Shown here: positions 13,369 to 21,913 of the stretch, one piece after another
Layout: each line of letters opens with the position of its first letter
Numbering within the stretch: the stretch's first letter is position 1
Assembly: GCF_002292295.1 (NCBI RefSeq)
Contig: NZ_DBBS01000018.1
Coordinates: 310,444-348,650 of the forward strand
Origin: Sphingomonas sp. UBA978
GTDB lineage: Bacteria > Pseudomonadota > Alphaproteobacteria > Sphingomonadales > Sphingomonadaceae
DNA length: 38,207 nt
Direction: 5' to 3'
Program-made: the position numbers and the translations under genes
The notes under the pieces: generated by a model
Seen by the model: only the letters and a program-made list of their open reading frames with translations
Database searches by the model: none
Told to the model about the DNA's origin: nothing

Positions 13369-15867
13369 TCACACCTGCCGCAGCGCGCGTGCCGGGCGGA
13401 TGCTCAGGATCGGCCACGCCCCCGCCAGCCCGATCGCGAGCGTGATCCCCAGCCCGGCGAGCAGCGTCACGCCGACCGCGACCGGATCGGGCGCCCAGAC
13501 GAAATCGAACAGCCGCACCACCACATACCACGCGCCGCCGAGGCCCAGCGCGAGCGCGACCAGCGTCACCACCGCGCCGAGCAGCAGATATTCCAGCGCC
13601 TGCACCGCCAGCAGCTGCCCGCGCGTCGCGCCGAGCGTGCGCAGCACGACCGCATCATAGGTGCGCGCCTCGCGCGCGGCGGCGATCGCGCCGACCAGCA
13701 CCGCGATGCCGGCGGCGACGGCGACGCCCGCCGCGGCGGCGATCGCGGCGGCGACCTGCCCGACCAGATCGCGCACCTGCGCCAGCACCCCGCGCACCTC
13801 GATCACCGACACCGACGGGAAGGGTGCGAGCAGCGCGCGCGTCACCCTGCCCTCCGCCCCCGGCGGCAGGTCGATCGTCGCGGCGAGGTTATGCGGCGCA
13901 TCGGCGAGCGTGTTCGGCGAGAAGACCAGCACGAAGTTGAAGCCCAGCGTGTCCCACTGGATCGTCCGGAACGAGGCGACGCGCGCGGTCCGCTCGACGC
14001 CGAGCAGGCTGACGGTCAACGGATCGCCGAGCTTGAGATCGAGCGCCTGCGCCAGCCGTTCGTCGACCGATACGAGCGGCGGCCCGGCATAGTCGGGCGG
14101 CCACCAGCGGCCCGCGGCGAGCGTGCTCCCCTCCGGCAGGGTCGCGGCATAGGTGAGGCCGCGCTCGCCCCGCAGCGCCCAGGCCCCCTCGGGCAACGTC
14201 TTGAGATCGGCGACGCGGATGTCGCGATAGGCGGTGATCGTGCCGCGCAGGATCGGCACCGTCTTCACCACCGCGGCGGGTGCGGCGGCGGTGACGATGC
14301 GGCGGAACTCGCCGGCGCGCGGGCGGGGCACGTCGAGTGCGAACAGCGACGGCGCGCGGGCGGGAACGGTGGTGGCGATATTGGCGTCGATGCTGGTGCG
14401 GATCGCGGCGAGCAGCACGAACAGCGTCAGCCCGAGGCCGAGCGCGACGACCAGTGCCTCGGTGCGCGCGCCGGGGCGATGCAGCGCGGCGATGGCGAGG
14501 CGGAGCAGCGGCCGACGCGGTGCGGGCAGGCGGCGGGCGGCGCTGCGCACCAGCCGCCCCAATCCGGCGAGCAGCAGCAGCGCCCCCGCCACCGCGGCGA
14601 GGAAGGTCGCCGCCATCGCCGGCTGCGCGGCACTCGCGACGGCGAGCGCCACCGCCGCACCGCCCGCGACCACAGCGACGGTCCGCCCGGCCCAGGAACT
14701 GGCCCGCATCGGCGCGAGCGCGCCGCGCAGCAGCCCGGCGGCCGGGGTCGCGCCGGCGGCGGCGAGCGGCGGCGCGGCGAAGGCGGCGGCGATCAGCAGG
14801 CCATAGGCCGCGGCACGGAGCAGCGGCCCCGGTTCGGGCGTCAGGTCGGGCACGACGGGCAGCGCGCCGGCCAGCGCCCGGCCGAGCAGCGGCACCGCGG
14901 CGATACCGATCGCAAGGCCGCCGGCGACCCCGGCGAGCGCCGCCGCGCCGATCTCCAGCGCATAGACGCGGGCGACGTCGGCGGTGGTCGCGCCGAGCAC
15001 CTTCAGCGTCGCGATCCCGCCGCGGCGTGCGGCGAGGAACGAGGCGACGCCGTTGCCGACACCGATCCCGGCGATGGCGAGCGCGGCGAGGCCGACGAGG
15101 GTCAGGAATTCGCCCATCCGGTCGACGAAGCGCGATGCGCCGGGCGAGGCGCGGTCGCGGGTCTTCGCCTCCCAGCCGCCGGCCGGAAAGGCGTCGCGAA
15201 ACCGTTCGGACACCGTCGCGGGGCTGCGCCCGTTGGGCAGACGAAGGCGATAGCGGGTGTCGTACAGGCTGCCGGGCTGGATCAATTGCGTCGCGGGCAG
15301 CGTCTGCATCGCGACGATCGCGACCGGGCCGAGCGTGAAGCCCTCGCCCAGCCGGTCGGGTTCGTCGGCGATGACGCCGGCGACGGTCAGCGTCGCCGCG
15401 CCGACCCGGAACCGCGCGCCGCGCGTCAGGCGCAGCCGTTCGGCCAGCGCCGGCACGATCCACGCCTGTCCCGCCGGCGGCCCTGCGACCCGGCGGCCAT
15501 CGGCCAGCGCGATCCGGCCATAGAGCGGATAGGCGCCGTCGACCGCTTTCAGCTGGATCGGCGCGGCGGCGCCGCCGGCGACCGCATTGGCCTGCATCCG
15601 GATCGTCTCGGACACCGTGCCCGCCGCGGCCATCGCCGCGCGTTCGGCCGGCACCGCGCGCCGCTGCGACACCGCGAACTCGACATCGCCGCCGAGGATC
15701 ACGCCGCCGCGCGACGCCAGCTCGCGCCCGACCGCATCGGCGAGCCCGCCGATCGCCGCCAGCGCACCGACGCCAAGCAGCAGGCAGACGACGAGCAGCC
15801 GCAGGCCGCGGAAGCGCCAGTCGAGCTCGCGCCGCGCCAGCGTCCAGGCGAAGCCCCAGCGGCTCAC
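13369..15867 (-). CDS. FtsX-like ABC transporter permease (YbbP type)
   Basis: 832 residues from a GTG at 15867 that overlaps the stop of the ATPase gene (GTGA). It has the YbbP layout: an N-terminal helix (LRLLVVCLLLGVGALAAIGG), a large periplasmic MacB-like domain, a first FtsX bundle (about residues 250-400), a middle helix group, a second periplasmic domain, and a C-terminal FtsX bundle with REARTYDAVVLRTLGATRGQ and a last helix near LAIGLAGAWPIL. Such permeases work as mechanotransducers or lipophilic-substrate exporters with their ATPase. The partner ATPase and the TesA-like esterase next door reproduce the tesA-ybbA-ybbP gene set of E. coli. The substrate is not established. Confidence 0.93.
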   Translation of the reverse strand: MSRWGFAWTLARRELDWRFRGLRLLVVCLLLGVGALAAIGGLADAVGRELASRGGVILGGDVEFAVSQRRAVPAERAAMAAAGTVSETIRMQANAVAGGAAAPIQLKAVDGAYPLYGRIALADGRRVAGPPAGQAWIVPALAERLRLTRGARFRVGAATLTVAGVIADEPDRLGEGFTLGPVAIVAMQTLPATQLIQPGSLYDTRYRLRLPNGRSPATVSERFRDAFPAGGWEAKTRDRASPGASRFVDRMGEFLTLVGLAALAIAGIGVGNGVASFLAARRGGIATLKVLGATTADVARVYALEIGAAALAGVAGGLAIGIAAVPLLGRALAGALPVVPDLTPEPGPLLRAAAYGLLIAAAFAAPPLAAAGATPAAGLLRGALAPMRASSWAGRTVAVVAGGAAVALAVASAAQPAMAATFLAAVAGALLLLAGLGRLVRSAARRLPAPRRPLLRLAIAALHRPGARTEALVVALGLGLTLFVLLAAIRTSIDANIATTVPARAPSLFALDVPRPRAGEFRRIVTAAAPAAVVKTVPILRGTITAYRDIRVADLKTLPEGAWALRGERGLTYAATLPEGSTLAAGRWWPPDYAGPPLVSVDERLAQALDLKLGDPLTVSLLGVERTARVASFRTIQWDTLGFNFVLVFSPNTLADAPHNLAATIDLPPGAEGRVTRALLAPFPSVSVIEVRGVLAQVRDLVGQVAAAIAAAAGVAVAAGIAVLVGAIAAAREARTYDAVVLRTLGATRGQLLAVQALEYLLLGAVVTLVALALGLGGAWYVVVRLFDFVWAPDPVAVGVTLLAGLGITLAIGLAGAWPILSIRPARALRQV

Positions 15868-16526
15868 ACGATCCGCCCGTCGGCGAGCGTCACCACCCGG
15901 TCGCAGCGTGCGGCGAGGCCGCGGTCGTGGGTGATGACCACCAGCGTCGCACCGATCGCGGCGCGGCGATCGAACAGCAGGTCCATGATCCCCGCGCCGG
16001 TGGCGGTGTCGAGATTGCCGGTCGGTTCGTCCGCGAACACCAGCGGCGGCCGCGGCCCGAGCGCGCGGGCGATCGCGACCCGCTGCTGCTCGCCGCCCGA
16101 CAGCTGGGACGGATAATGGTCGAGGCGATGGCCGAGGCCGACCGCGGCCAGTTCCTCCGCGGCGCGGTCCCAGGCGTCGGCGGCACCGGCCAGCTCCATC
16201 GGCACCGCGACATTCTCGCGCGCGGTCATCGTCGGCAACAGGTGGAAGGCCTGCAGCACGATGCCGATCCGGCCGCGGCGGGCGCGTGCCAGCGCATCCT
16301 CGTCGAGCGCACCGAAATCGAGCCCGTCGACGCGGACGCTGCCGCCGCTCGCCCGCTCCAGTCCGGCGAGCACCGCCATCAGCGACGATTTGCCCGATCC
16401 CGAGGCGCCGAGCAGCGCGACGCTCTCCCCCGCCGCGACCGACAGGTCGATGCCGCGCAGGATGGCGGTGTCGCCCAGCGTCAGCGTGACATCGCGCGCG
16501 GCGATCACCATAGCGGATTGGGTCAT
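15864..16526 (-). CDS. ABC transporter ATPase (YbbA type)
   Basis: 220 residues from the ATG at 16526; ATG at 16511 (MVIAARDV) is an alternative. Walker A GASGSGKS (residues 40-47), Q-loop VLQAFHLLPTMTARENV (90-106), signature LSGGEQQ (142-148), Walker B PLVFADEP (161-168) and switch His in VVITHDRGLA are all present, so it should be an active ATPase of the MacB/LolD/YbbA subfamily. The permease gene overlaps its stop codon. Its start lies only 25 bases from the start of the divergent esterase gene, so its promoter must lie within that gene or in the shared gap. Confidence 0.95.
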   Translation of the reverse strand: MTQSAMVIAARDVTLTLGDTAILRGIDLSVAAGESVALLGASGSGKSSLMAVLAGLERASGGSVRVDGLDFGALDEDALARARRGRIGIVLQAFHLLPTMTARENVAVPMELAGAADAWDRAAEELAAVGLGHRLDHYPSQLSGGEQQRVAIARALGPRPPLVFADEPTGNLDTATGAGIMDLLFDRRAAIGATLVVITHDRGLAARCDRVVTLADGRIV

Positions 16527-16551
16527 GACGGAAGGAACAGCCTTGCAGGGA

Positions 16552-17250
16552 ATGAAGCGCTATGCGGCAGGCGCCGCGCTTGTCCAAGCCCTGTTGCTGA
16601 TCGGATGCAGCGGGCCGGCCCCCGCCCCCTCGCCGACCCCGACGCCGACAGCCACCGCGGCGGCGGTCGCGCGCCCGGCCGGGCCGGAGCGGCTGGTGCT
16701 GGCGTTCGGCGACAGCCTGTATGCGGGCTATGGCCTCGACCGCGGGCAGAGCCTGCCCGATGCGATCCAGGCGCGGCTGCGCACCGGCGGGATCAACGCG
16801 ACGATCGTCAACGCCGGCGTCTCGGGCGACACCAGCGCGGCGGGGCGGCAGCGGCTGGGGTTCGTGCTCGACAATCTGCCGCGCAAGCCCGACCTCGTCC
16901 TGCTCGGGCTCGGCGGCAACGACGTGCTGCGCCAGATCCCGGCAGCGGAGACGCGCGCCAACATGACCGCGATGCTCGACCTGCTGCGCCAGCGGAACGT
17001 GCCGGTGGTGCTGACCGGGATGAAGGCGCCGCCCAACCTCGGTGCGGATTACGTGACTGCGTTCGACGGCATCTGGCCCGATCTCGCGCGGCGCGACCGG
17101 GCGGGCTTGTATCCGTTCGTCCTCGACGGCGTGATCGGCGACCCGGCGCTGATGCAGGCCGACCGGGTGCATCCCAATGCCGCGGGCGTCGCCCGGATCG
17201 CCGACCGGGTGACGCCGCTGGTCGCGCAACGGCTGGCGCCGGCACGCTGA
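16552..17250 (+). CDS. TesA-like SGNH esterase lipoprotein (arylesterase)
   Basis: 232 residues from the ATG at 16552 (MKRYAAGAALVQALLLIGC); a TTG at 16543 and an ATG at 16525 are in frame and cannot be excluded. The signal ends in the lipobox LIGC with Cys19, so this is a lipoprotein, unlike soluble periplasmic TesA. A Pro/Thr/Ala linker leads to the SGNH domain: GDSL at residues 53-56 (FGDSLYAGYG), the block II Gly in NAGVSGDTS, Asn in LGLGGNDVL, and the Asp/His pair in DRVHPNAAG. TesA-type enzymes hydrolyse thioesters, aryl esters and lysophospholipids in the envelope. Divergence from the ybbA/ybbP-like genes is the conserved context. Confidence 0.92.
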   Translation: MKRYAAGAALVQALLLIGCSGPAPAPSPTPTPTATAAAVARPAGPERLVLAFGDSLYAGYGLDRGQSLPDAIQARLRTGGINATIVNAGVSGDTSAAGRQRLGFVLDNLPRKPDLVLLGLGGNDVLRQIPAAETRANMTAMLDLLRQRNVPVVLTGMKAPPNLGADYVTAFDGIWPDLARRDRAGLYPFVLDGVIGDPALMQADRVHPNAAGVARIADRVTPLVAQRLAPAR

Positions 17251-17308
17251 CGGAACGTCGTGGGTTCCGCTGCGCTATAGGCGCGATCCCTCGCTAAAGG
17301 AATTGCCC

Positions 17309-17563
17309 ATGGCCGACCACCGCACAGCCACCCTGCACCGCATGGTGCTGCCCGACCATATCTGTCCGTTCGGCGTGCGCGCCAAGCAGATCCTGCAGGC
17401 GGAGGGGTTCGAGGTCGACGACCGGATCCTGCGCTCGCGCGAGGAGGTCGAGGCGTTCAAGGCGGAGCACGGAGTCGCCACGACGCCGCTGGTGTTCATC
17501 GACGGCAAGCAGATCGGCGGCAGCGACGATCTGGAACGCTATCTGGCCAGCGAAGGCGTCTGA
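17309..17563 (+). CDS. Glutaredoxin, CPFG type
   Basis: 84 residues from the ATG at 17309; AAAGGA lies eight bases upstream. It has a thioredoxin-like fold with the active site HICPFGVRAK (single active-site Cys, motif CPFG). The cis-Pro segment ATTPLVFIDG and the glutathione-binding GGSDDLERYL are both present. The motif differs from dithiol CPYC and from the usual monothiol CGFS, so the activity (deglutathionylation or iron-sulfur binding) cannot be told from sequence. It is convergent with the PL26 lyase gene, with 23 bases between the stop codons. A GGAAC at 17252 is followed after 16 bases by CGCT, which is not a full EcfG match. Confidence 0.9.
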   Translation: MADHRTATLHRMVLPDHICPFGVRAKQILQAEGFEVDDRILRSREEVEAFKAEHGVATTPLVFIDGKQIGGSDDLERYLASEGV

Positions 17564-17586
17564 CGCGACGGGACGACGGGCCGCCC

Positions 17587-20307
17587 TCAGTCGCGACCGT
17601 TGTCCCGCGCCCGTTTCCGCCCCGGCGCATCGGGCGCGACGATCGGCACGCGGTCCAGCGCCTCGGGCACCAGCGCCAGCGTCTGGATCGCCGCCAGCCC
17701 CCATTGCGAGGCGGCATTGGTCGACACGCCGGGCCATTCGATCACCCCGCCGACGTCGCGCCGCGGATCGGCCGGCCATGTCCCCAGCCCGGCGTCGCCG
17801 GACAGGAACTCCTGCGCCGCCCGTGTCGCGAGTGCCGCATCCTTCTCCTCGAACGCGGCATAGGCGGTCAGCCGCGCATGCCCCTCACGCAGGTTGCGCG
17901 GACCGAACGGCGCGCCGAACTTGGCGAGATAATCCGCCTGCGGCGCATTGTACCAGCGGCAATAGTCCAGCCATGCCGCCCGATAGCGCGGCACGTCGAA
18001 CAGGCGGATCAACTCGCTGTTGACTTCGACCGCACCGAAGACCGCGTTGAGATGCGACAGGCCGATCCTGCGGTTCTGGTCGACGAAGCGGCCCGTCGCC
18101 ATGTCGAACGGCGCGCTGCCGGTCATCCAGCCCTGCGGCAGGCGGCCGATCGTCTCCAGCCCGGCGAGGATGCGGTCGCGCCAGCGGGTGTCGCCGGTCC
18201 GCTCCCATTCGGTCAGCCACGCCGCCGCCAGCGGACACCAGGTGGTGCCGAACGTCATCTCGATCGTCCCCGCCGGCAGCACCGGTCGCTTCGCGCCCGG
18301 TACCTTGCGGCCGATCTCGACCCGGGTCAGCGCCTGATCGGAGGTGACGAGGTCGCGCAACAGGTCGCCGGTGCGGTCGTCGGCGGTGAGATAGTAGAAG
18401 ATGCGCCGGTAGCTGGCGTTGCTGACCCGCGGCTGTTTCGAACTGTCGCTCCAATGCTGGACGCCATGCCGCGTCCCCAGTCCGCGGAAGCGGCCGGTAT
18501 GGTAGACGTCGACCTCCCCCGTGTGCCGCGTCATCGCCTCGGCGAGGCGAAACGCCTGCGCGTCGCCGGTGCGCAGCACCTGCGTCCACAGCCACAGGTC
18601 GGGCGACAATTCGCTGTTCGCCCAGGCGAAGCCGCCGATGTCGTAGCGCCACTGGTGCCGGTCCGCGTCATAGGTGTGCATGACGTCGCCGTGGTTCCAG
18701 AATCCGTACCACGACCGCCGGTCGACCTCGCCCGCGTAGAAATCGATCAGGTCGACCAGTTGGTCCTCGATCGCGGTGCGATTGGGGGTCGATCGATCGG
18801 GCAGGTTCCAGTCGCCGAACACCTGCGCGGCATGGAGGTGCGCCGGCGCGGTCATCAGCTGCGGCGGCTGCGCCTGCATCGCCGCCATCGCCGCCAGCGT
18901 GTCGGTCGGCGGCGTCGCGGGCAGCGCCCAGAGCGTCAGCTCCGACGTGCGCGCGATACCCGACGCATCGTCCCAGCCGGGTTCGTAATCCTCATAGGTG
19001 ACCGACAGCCCCTCGTTCTGCGCGTCATAGCCCTCCATCCCCATCGCGCCGTGATAGGGGCGCCGGTCCATCGCCGGGGCCTCCGGCGACCACAGCCATG
19101 CGGTCAGCCGGGCGGTGTCGCCGGCCGCGCCGTCGATGTGCAGCGCGGTCGGATGCCGCTGCCAGAAATAGCGGACGCCGATCGCCGCGCCGCCCGTGGG
19201 GCCGCCGACATAGGCGAGGCCCGGCGCGCGTCGCCCCTCGGCGCTGTCGACCCAGCCCTGCCCCGACGCGGTGCGCTTGGTGATCGCGAAGCCGTTGGCG
19301 TTGGGCTGTTCGAGGCGGAAATCGCCCCAGGCGGGGATGCGCTCCAGCACGTCGCGCACCGCGGGCGCCATCTGGGCGAGCGGCGGCACGGCGCGGCCGG
19401 CGACCTGCGCGTCGCGGAACGCCTTGCCGGGATCGCGGCGCAGCCCCGTGAGCGGGCGGACGCCCTCGGCGAGCATCTGGCGATCGGTGGCGATGCGGAC
19501 GTGGCGGTCGTGCAGCGCGCCGGTCATCGGCACCGCCGCCTGCACGCCGAGCGCGGACAAAAAGTCCTTCGCCACGTCGCCGTCGAACACCACGCTGTGG
19601 ACGATGCGCAGCGCCGCCGATCCGGCATAGGCATAGAGGCGGACGGTAAACGGCATCCAGCGGCGCGCGCCCGCGGCATGATGCCCCTCGATCTTGACGA
19701 CGGCGCGCACCGGGCCGCGCTGTTCGACGGTGACGCGGTCGATGCTGCCGCCGAACGGCACCGGTTCGCCATGCTCCGGATCGCTGCGCACCGCCCCGAG
19801 CAGCGTGACCGGGCCGAGCACCGGCCGGCCGCTCTGGCTGGCGGAGCGGATCAGCGCCGCGCCCGATTTCGCCACCTCCCAGCGCAGGTCGCCGATCTGG
19901 ATGATGATCGCATCGGCGGATTCGGTGACGCGCACCGGCTGTTGCGGCGGCGTCTCGCGTCCGCGCGTCACGGTCAGCTCGGCGGGGGCGACGTCGGCGG
20001 GAATCGCATGCGCGCTCCATTTGATCGATCCGTCGGGCCAGGTCGCGGTCGTCCAGCTTTGCGCCGGCACCGCCTTGCCCGCCGCCCGGACCGCGAGGCG
20101 ACTGCCGCGCTTCAACACACCGCGCGGCCAGGCCACGCCGAACGTCTGCCCTGCGTGCATCGCCGGCGCCGCGCCGTCGATCCAGCGCACCGGCGCCGGC
20201 GCGAACGTGGGCGCCGCACCGGCCCCCGTGGGCAGCCACAGCGCCGCGCCGCCGAGCAGCCCCGCCTTGATCGTATCGCGTCGATTGAGGTGCATCATGC
20301 TCTCCAT
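17587..20307 (-). CDS. Exo-rhamnogalacturonan lyase family protein (PL26, PcRGLX/YetA-like)
   Basis: 906 residues from the ATG at 20307, which overlaps the DUF6250 stop (ATGA); the ATG at 20298 is an alternative. A Tat signal is present: NRRDTIKAGLLGGAALWLP, cleaved near AGAA. The three-part layout of the PcRGLX/YetA family can be followed. There is an N-terminal RIFT-barrel region (HAGQTFGVAWPRGVLKRGSR, WPDGSIKWSAHAI), a central beta-sandwich (GPVRAVVKIEGHH to GGPTGGAAIGVRYFWQ), and a C-terminal alpha/alpha barrel with YGFWNHGDVMHTYD and HSDSSKQPR-type surroundings (QHWSDSSKQPRVSNASYRRI). PL26 enzymes release unsaturated galacturonyl-rhamnose from the end of rhamnogalacturonan I. Neighbouring CE12 esterases support this substrate. 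The exact activity is inferred. Confidence 0.88.
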   Translation of the reverse strand: MESMMHLNRRDTIKAGLLGGAALWLPTGAGAAPTFAPAPVRWIDGAAPAMHAGQTFGVAWPRGVLKRGSRLAVRAAGKAVPAQSWTTATWPDGSIKWSAHAIPADVAPAELTVTRGRETPPQQPVRVTESADAIIIQIGDLRWEVAKSGAALIRSASQSGRPVLGPVTLLGAVRSDPEHGEPVPFGGSIDRVTVEQRGPVRAVVKIEGHHAAGARRWMPFTVRLYAYAGSAALRIVHSVVFDGDVAKDFLSALGVQAAVPMTGALHDRHVRIATDRQMLAEGVRPLTGLRRDPGKAFRDAQVAGRAVPPLAQMAPAVRDVLERIPAWGDFRLEQPNANGFAITKRTASGQGWVDSAEGRRAPGLAYVGGPTGGAAIGVRYFWQRHPTALHIDGAAGDTARLTAWLWSPEAPAMDRRPYHGAMGMEGYDAQNEGLSVTYEDYEPGWDDASGIARTSELTLWALPATPPTDTLAAMAAMQAQPPQLMTAPAHLHAAQVFGDWNLPDRSTPNRTAIEDQLVDLIDFYAGEVDRRSWYGFWNHGDVMHTYDADRHQWRYDIGGFAWANSELSPDLWLWTQVLRTGDAQAFRLAEAMTRHTGEVDVYHTGRFRGLGTRHGVQHWSDSSKQPRVSNASYRRIFYYLTADDRTGDLLRDLVTSDQALTRVEIGRKVPGAKRPVLPAGTIEMTFGTTWCPLAAAWLTEWERTGDTRWRDRILAGLETIGRLPQGWMTGSAPFDMATGRFVDQNRRIGLSHLNAVFGAVEVNSELIRLFDVPRYRAAWLDYCRWYNAPQADYLAKFGAPFGPRNLREGHARLTAYAAFEEKDAALATRAAQEFLSGDAGLGTWPADPRRDVGGVIEWPGVSTNAASQWGLAAIQTLALVPEALDRVPIVAPDAPGRKRARDNGRD

Positions 20308-20957
20308 CACGACCGCGTCACCGCCACGCGGCGGATCCGCAGGTGACTCCAGGTGGTGCGCAGCCCCCAATGGCCGCGGACATAGGGTTGCGGATCGGCA
20401 AGCGTGAACACGCGCCGTCCGTCGCGCTCGACCGCGACGGTGCGGCCGTCGGCGATCAGCCGGATGCGCGTCCAGACGTTGGGCCGCAGCATGTCCGCCG
20501 GTGCGCCGAGATCGTGTTCGCGCAGCAGCGGACGGTTGCCGGGCTGGCCGATGTAACGGCGGAAGCGGGTGGTCGTGTTGCGGTTGCCGCCGATGCCGAC
20601 ATAATAGGTCCTGAGATCGTCGTAGGCGGCGAAGGCGCCGCTGCGCGGATGCGCCAGCACCGATCCGCCATCCGCATCGCTCGCCATCCAGAAGGCATTG
20701 AGATCGCTGACCGTGTCGTTGGCGCCCCCAGCCGCGACCGCCATCGCCTCGAAGCTGATCGTGACCGGTGCGGCGATCGGGCGTCGCCACCACAGGGTCA
20801 GCCCCTTGGGCGTGTCGATGTCGATGACGCCATCGCGTGTGCTGACGCGGGCATCGGGCGATTCCGCCTCGATCCGCCAATCCGCCAGCGGTTGCGGCCG
20901 GGGCGACGCCGCGGTCAGCGTCAGCATCATCACCGGGATCGCCATCCGTCGCCGCAT
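20307..20957 (-). CDS. DUF6250 domain protein, exported
   Basis: 216 residues from the ATG at 20957 (MRRRMAIPVMMLTLTAASP); an ATG at 20945 is also possible. After the signal peptide comes a single beta-rich domain, with WRIEAESPDARVSTRDGVID, GLTLWWRRPI, ISFEAMAV, the polar DLNAFWMASDADGG, FRRYIG and the final GLRTTWSHLRIRRVAV. This is the DUF6250 pattern, a concanavalin-like carbohydrate-associated fold found beside pectin genes. It may bind or cleave an oligosaccharide; no catalytic assignment can be made. It is the first gene of a two-gene operon with the PL26 lyase and is divergent from the CE12 genes. Confidence 0.85.
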   Translation of the reverse strand: MRRRMAIPVMMLTLTAASPRPQPLADWRIEAESPDARVSTRDGVIDIDTPKGLTLWWRRPIAAPVTISFEAMAVAAGGANDTVSDLNAFWMASDADGGSVLAHPRSGAFAAYDDLRTYYVGIGGNRNTTTRFRRYIGQPGNRPLLREHDLGAPADMLRPNVWTRIRLIADGRTVAVERDGRRVFTLADPQPYVRGHWGLRTTWSHLRIRRVAVTRS

Positions 20958-21127
20958 CCAGTCCGCCTTCCGTTGCGCTCTTCCGACGCGTGCGCTTGCT
21001 TAGGTCGATTGGGACAGGCTGCCAAGCCTTTCCCGGATAATCGTTTCGCATCTCACATATTGGCAGTTGCGCTCGGCGGCACGCCGCCGCATGATGCGGG
21101 ACAACAAGATATCATGTGGAGAGTGGC
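20958..21127. promoter_or_regulatory. Divergent control region of the rhamnogalacturonan cluster
   Basis: These 170 bases separate the two arms of the cluster. They are less GC-rich than the flanks around 21037-21070. They contain a perfect 13-base palindrome CCGCATGATGCGG at 21087-21099 and a small CGGCGG/CCGCCG hairpin at 21074-21089. No clear -35/-10 pair was found. Confidence 0.4.
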
Positions 21128-21913
21128 ATGAAGACCGGCATCCTGGCCGCGGCGATGATCGTCCTGCTGACCGGCGCGGCGGCGCCGACCCCACCCCGCA
21201 TCTTCATCGCCAGCGATTCCACCGCGCAGGATTACAAGGCGGAGCGCTATCCCCAGTCCGGCTGGGGGACGATGCTGCGCTGCGCGGTGCCGGGCGTGAC
21301 GGTGGAAAATCGCGCGATCGGCGGCCGCAGCACCAACAGCTTCATCCGCGAAGGGCGGCTCGACACGATCGCCGCCGATCTGCGCAAGGGCGATACGCTG
21401 CTGATCCAGTTCGGCCACAACGACGCCAGCATCGACAAGCCCGAACGCTACACCACGATCGACCAGTATAAGGCCAATTTGCGCCGCATGCTCGACGTCG
21501 CCAAGGCAGCGGGGGCGAAGGCGGTGATCCTGACCCCGGTAGCGCGGCGCGATTTCAAGGATGGCGTCGAACAGCCGAGCTTCCCGACCTATGCCGATGC
21601 GGCACGCGAAGTCGCGAAGGCGACGCGGACGCCGCTGATCGACCTCGGCAAGACCTCACAGGCGATGGTCCAGGCGGCGGGGCCGGAGGCGGCCAAGGCC
21701 TATTACCTGCATTACGACGGCGCGGCGGGGGCGCCCGGCTATCCCAAGGGGATCGCCGACGACACGCATTTCAGCGAGCTGGGCGCGCGCCGGGTCGCCG
21801 ACCTCGTCGCGGTCGGGCTGAAGGCGACGCGGCTGCCGATCGCGAAACGGGTGACGCCGCATGTCCCGGCGCTGACCCGGACGACTCCGGCGGGCGGCCC
21901 CTCGTGCGGCTGA
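21128..21913 (+). CDS. Rhamnogalacturonan acetylesterase-like SGNH hydrolase (CE12)
   Basis: 261 residues from the ATG at 21128 with GGAGAG upstream. Signal peptide: MKTGILAAAMIVLLTGAAAP. SGNH blocks are: Ser in IFIASDSTAQDY (the usual GDS is SDS here), Gly in ENRAIGGRSTNSFI, Asn in LLIQFGHNDAS, and Asp/His in DDTHFSELGARRV. The family removes acetyl groups from galacturonic acid of rhamnogalacturonan I so that lyases can act. It is the first gene of the plus-strand arm; the next gene starts within or right at its end. Secretion to the periplasm is expected. Confidence 0.92.
   Translation: MKTGILAAAMIVLLTGAAAPTPPRIFIASDSTAQDYKAERYPQSGWGTMLRCAVPGVTVENRAIGGRSTNSFIREGRLDTIAADLRKGDTLLIQFGHNDASIDKPERYTTIDQYKANLRRMLDVAKAAGAKAVILTPVARRDFKDGVEQPSFPTYADAAREVAKATRTPLIDLGKTSQAMVQAAGPEAAKAYYLHYDGAAGAPGYPKGIADDTHFSELGARRVADLVAVGLKATRLPIAKRVTPHVPALTRTTPAGGPSCG

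Noticed and set aside
13294..16116. Open frame of 940 codons on the plus strand
   Set aside because: It is antisense to the ABC permease and ATPase genes, rich in Arg, Ala, Gly and Gln, has no domain pattern, and is the usual shadow in GC-rich DNA.
17252..17276. EcfG-type promoter before the glutaredoxin gene
   Set aside because: GGAAC is followed after 16 bases by CGCT, not CGTT, so the -10 element does not fit.
17704..20346. Open frame of 880 codons on the plus strand
   Set aside because: It is antisense to the PL26 lyase, with low-complexity Arg/Ala/Gly/His composition and no signal peptide or domain.
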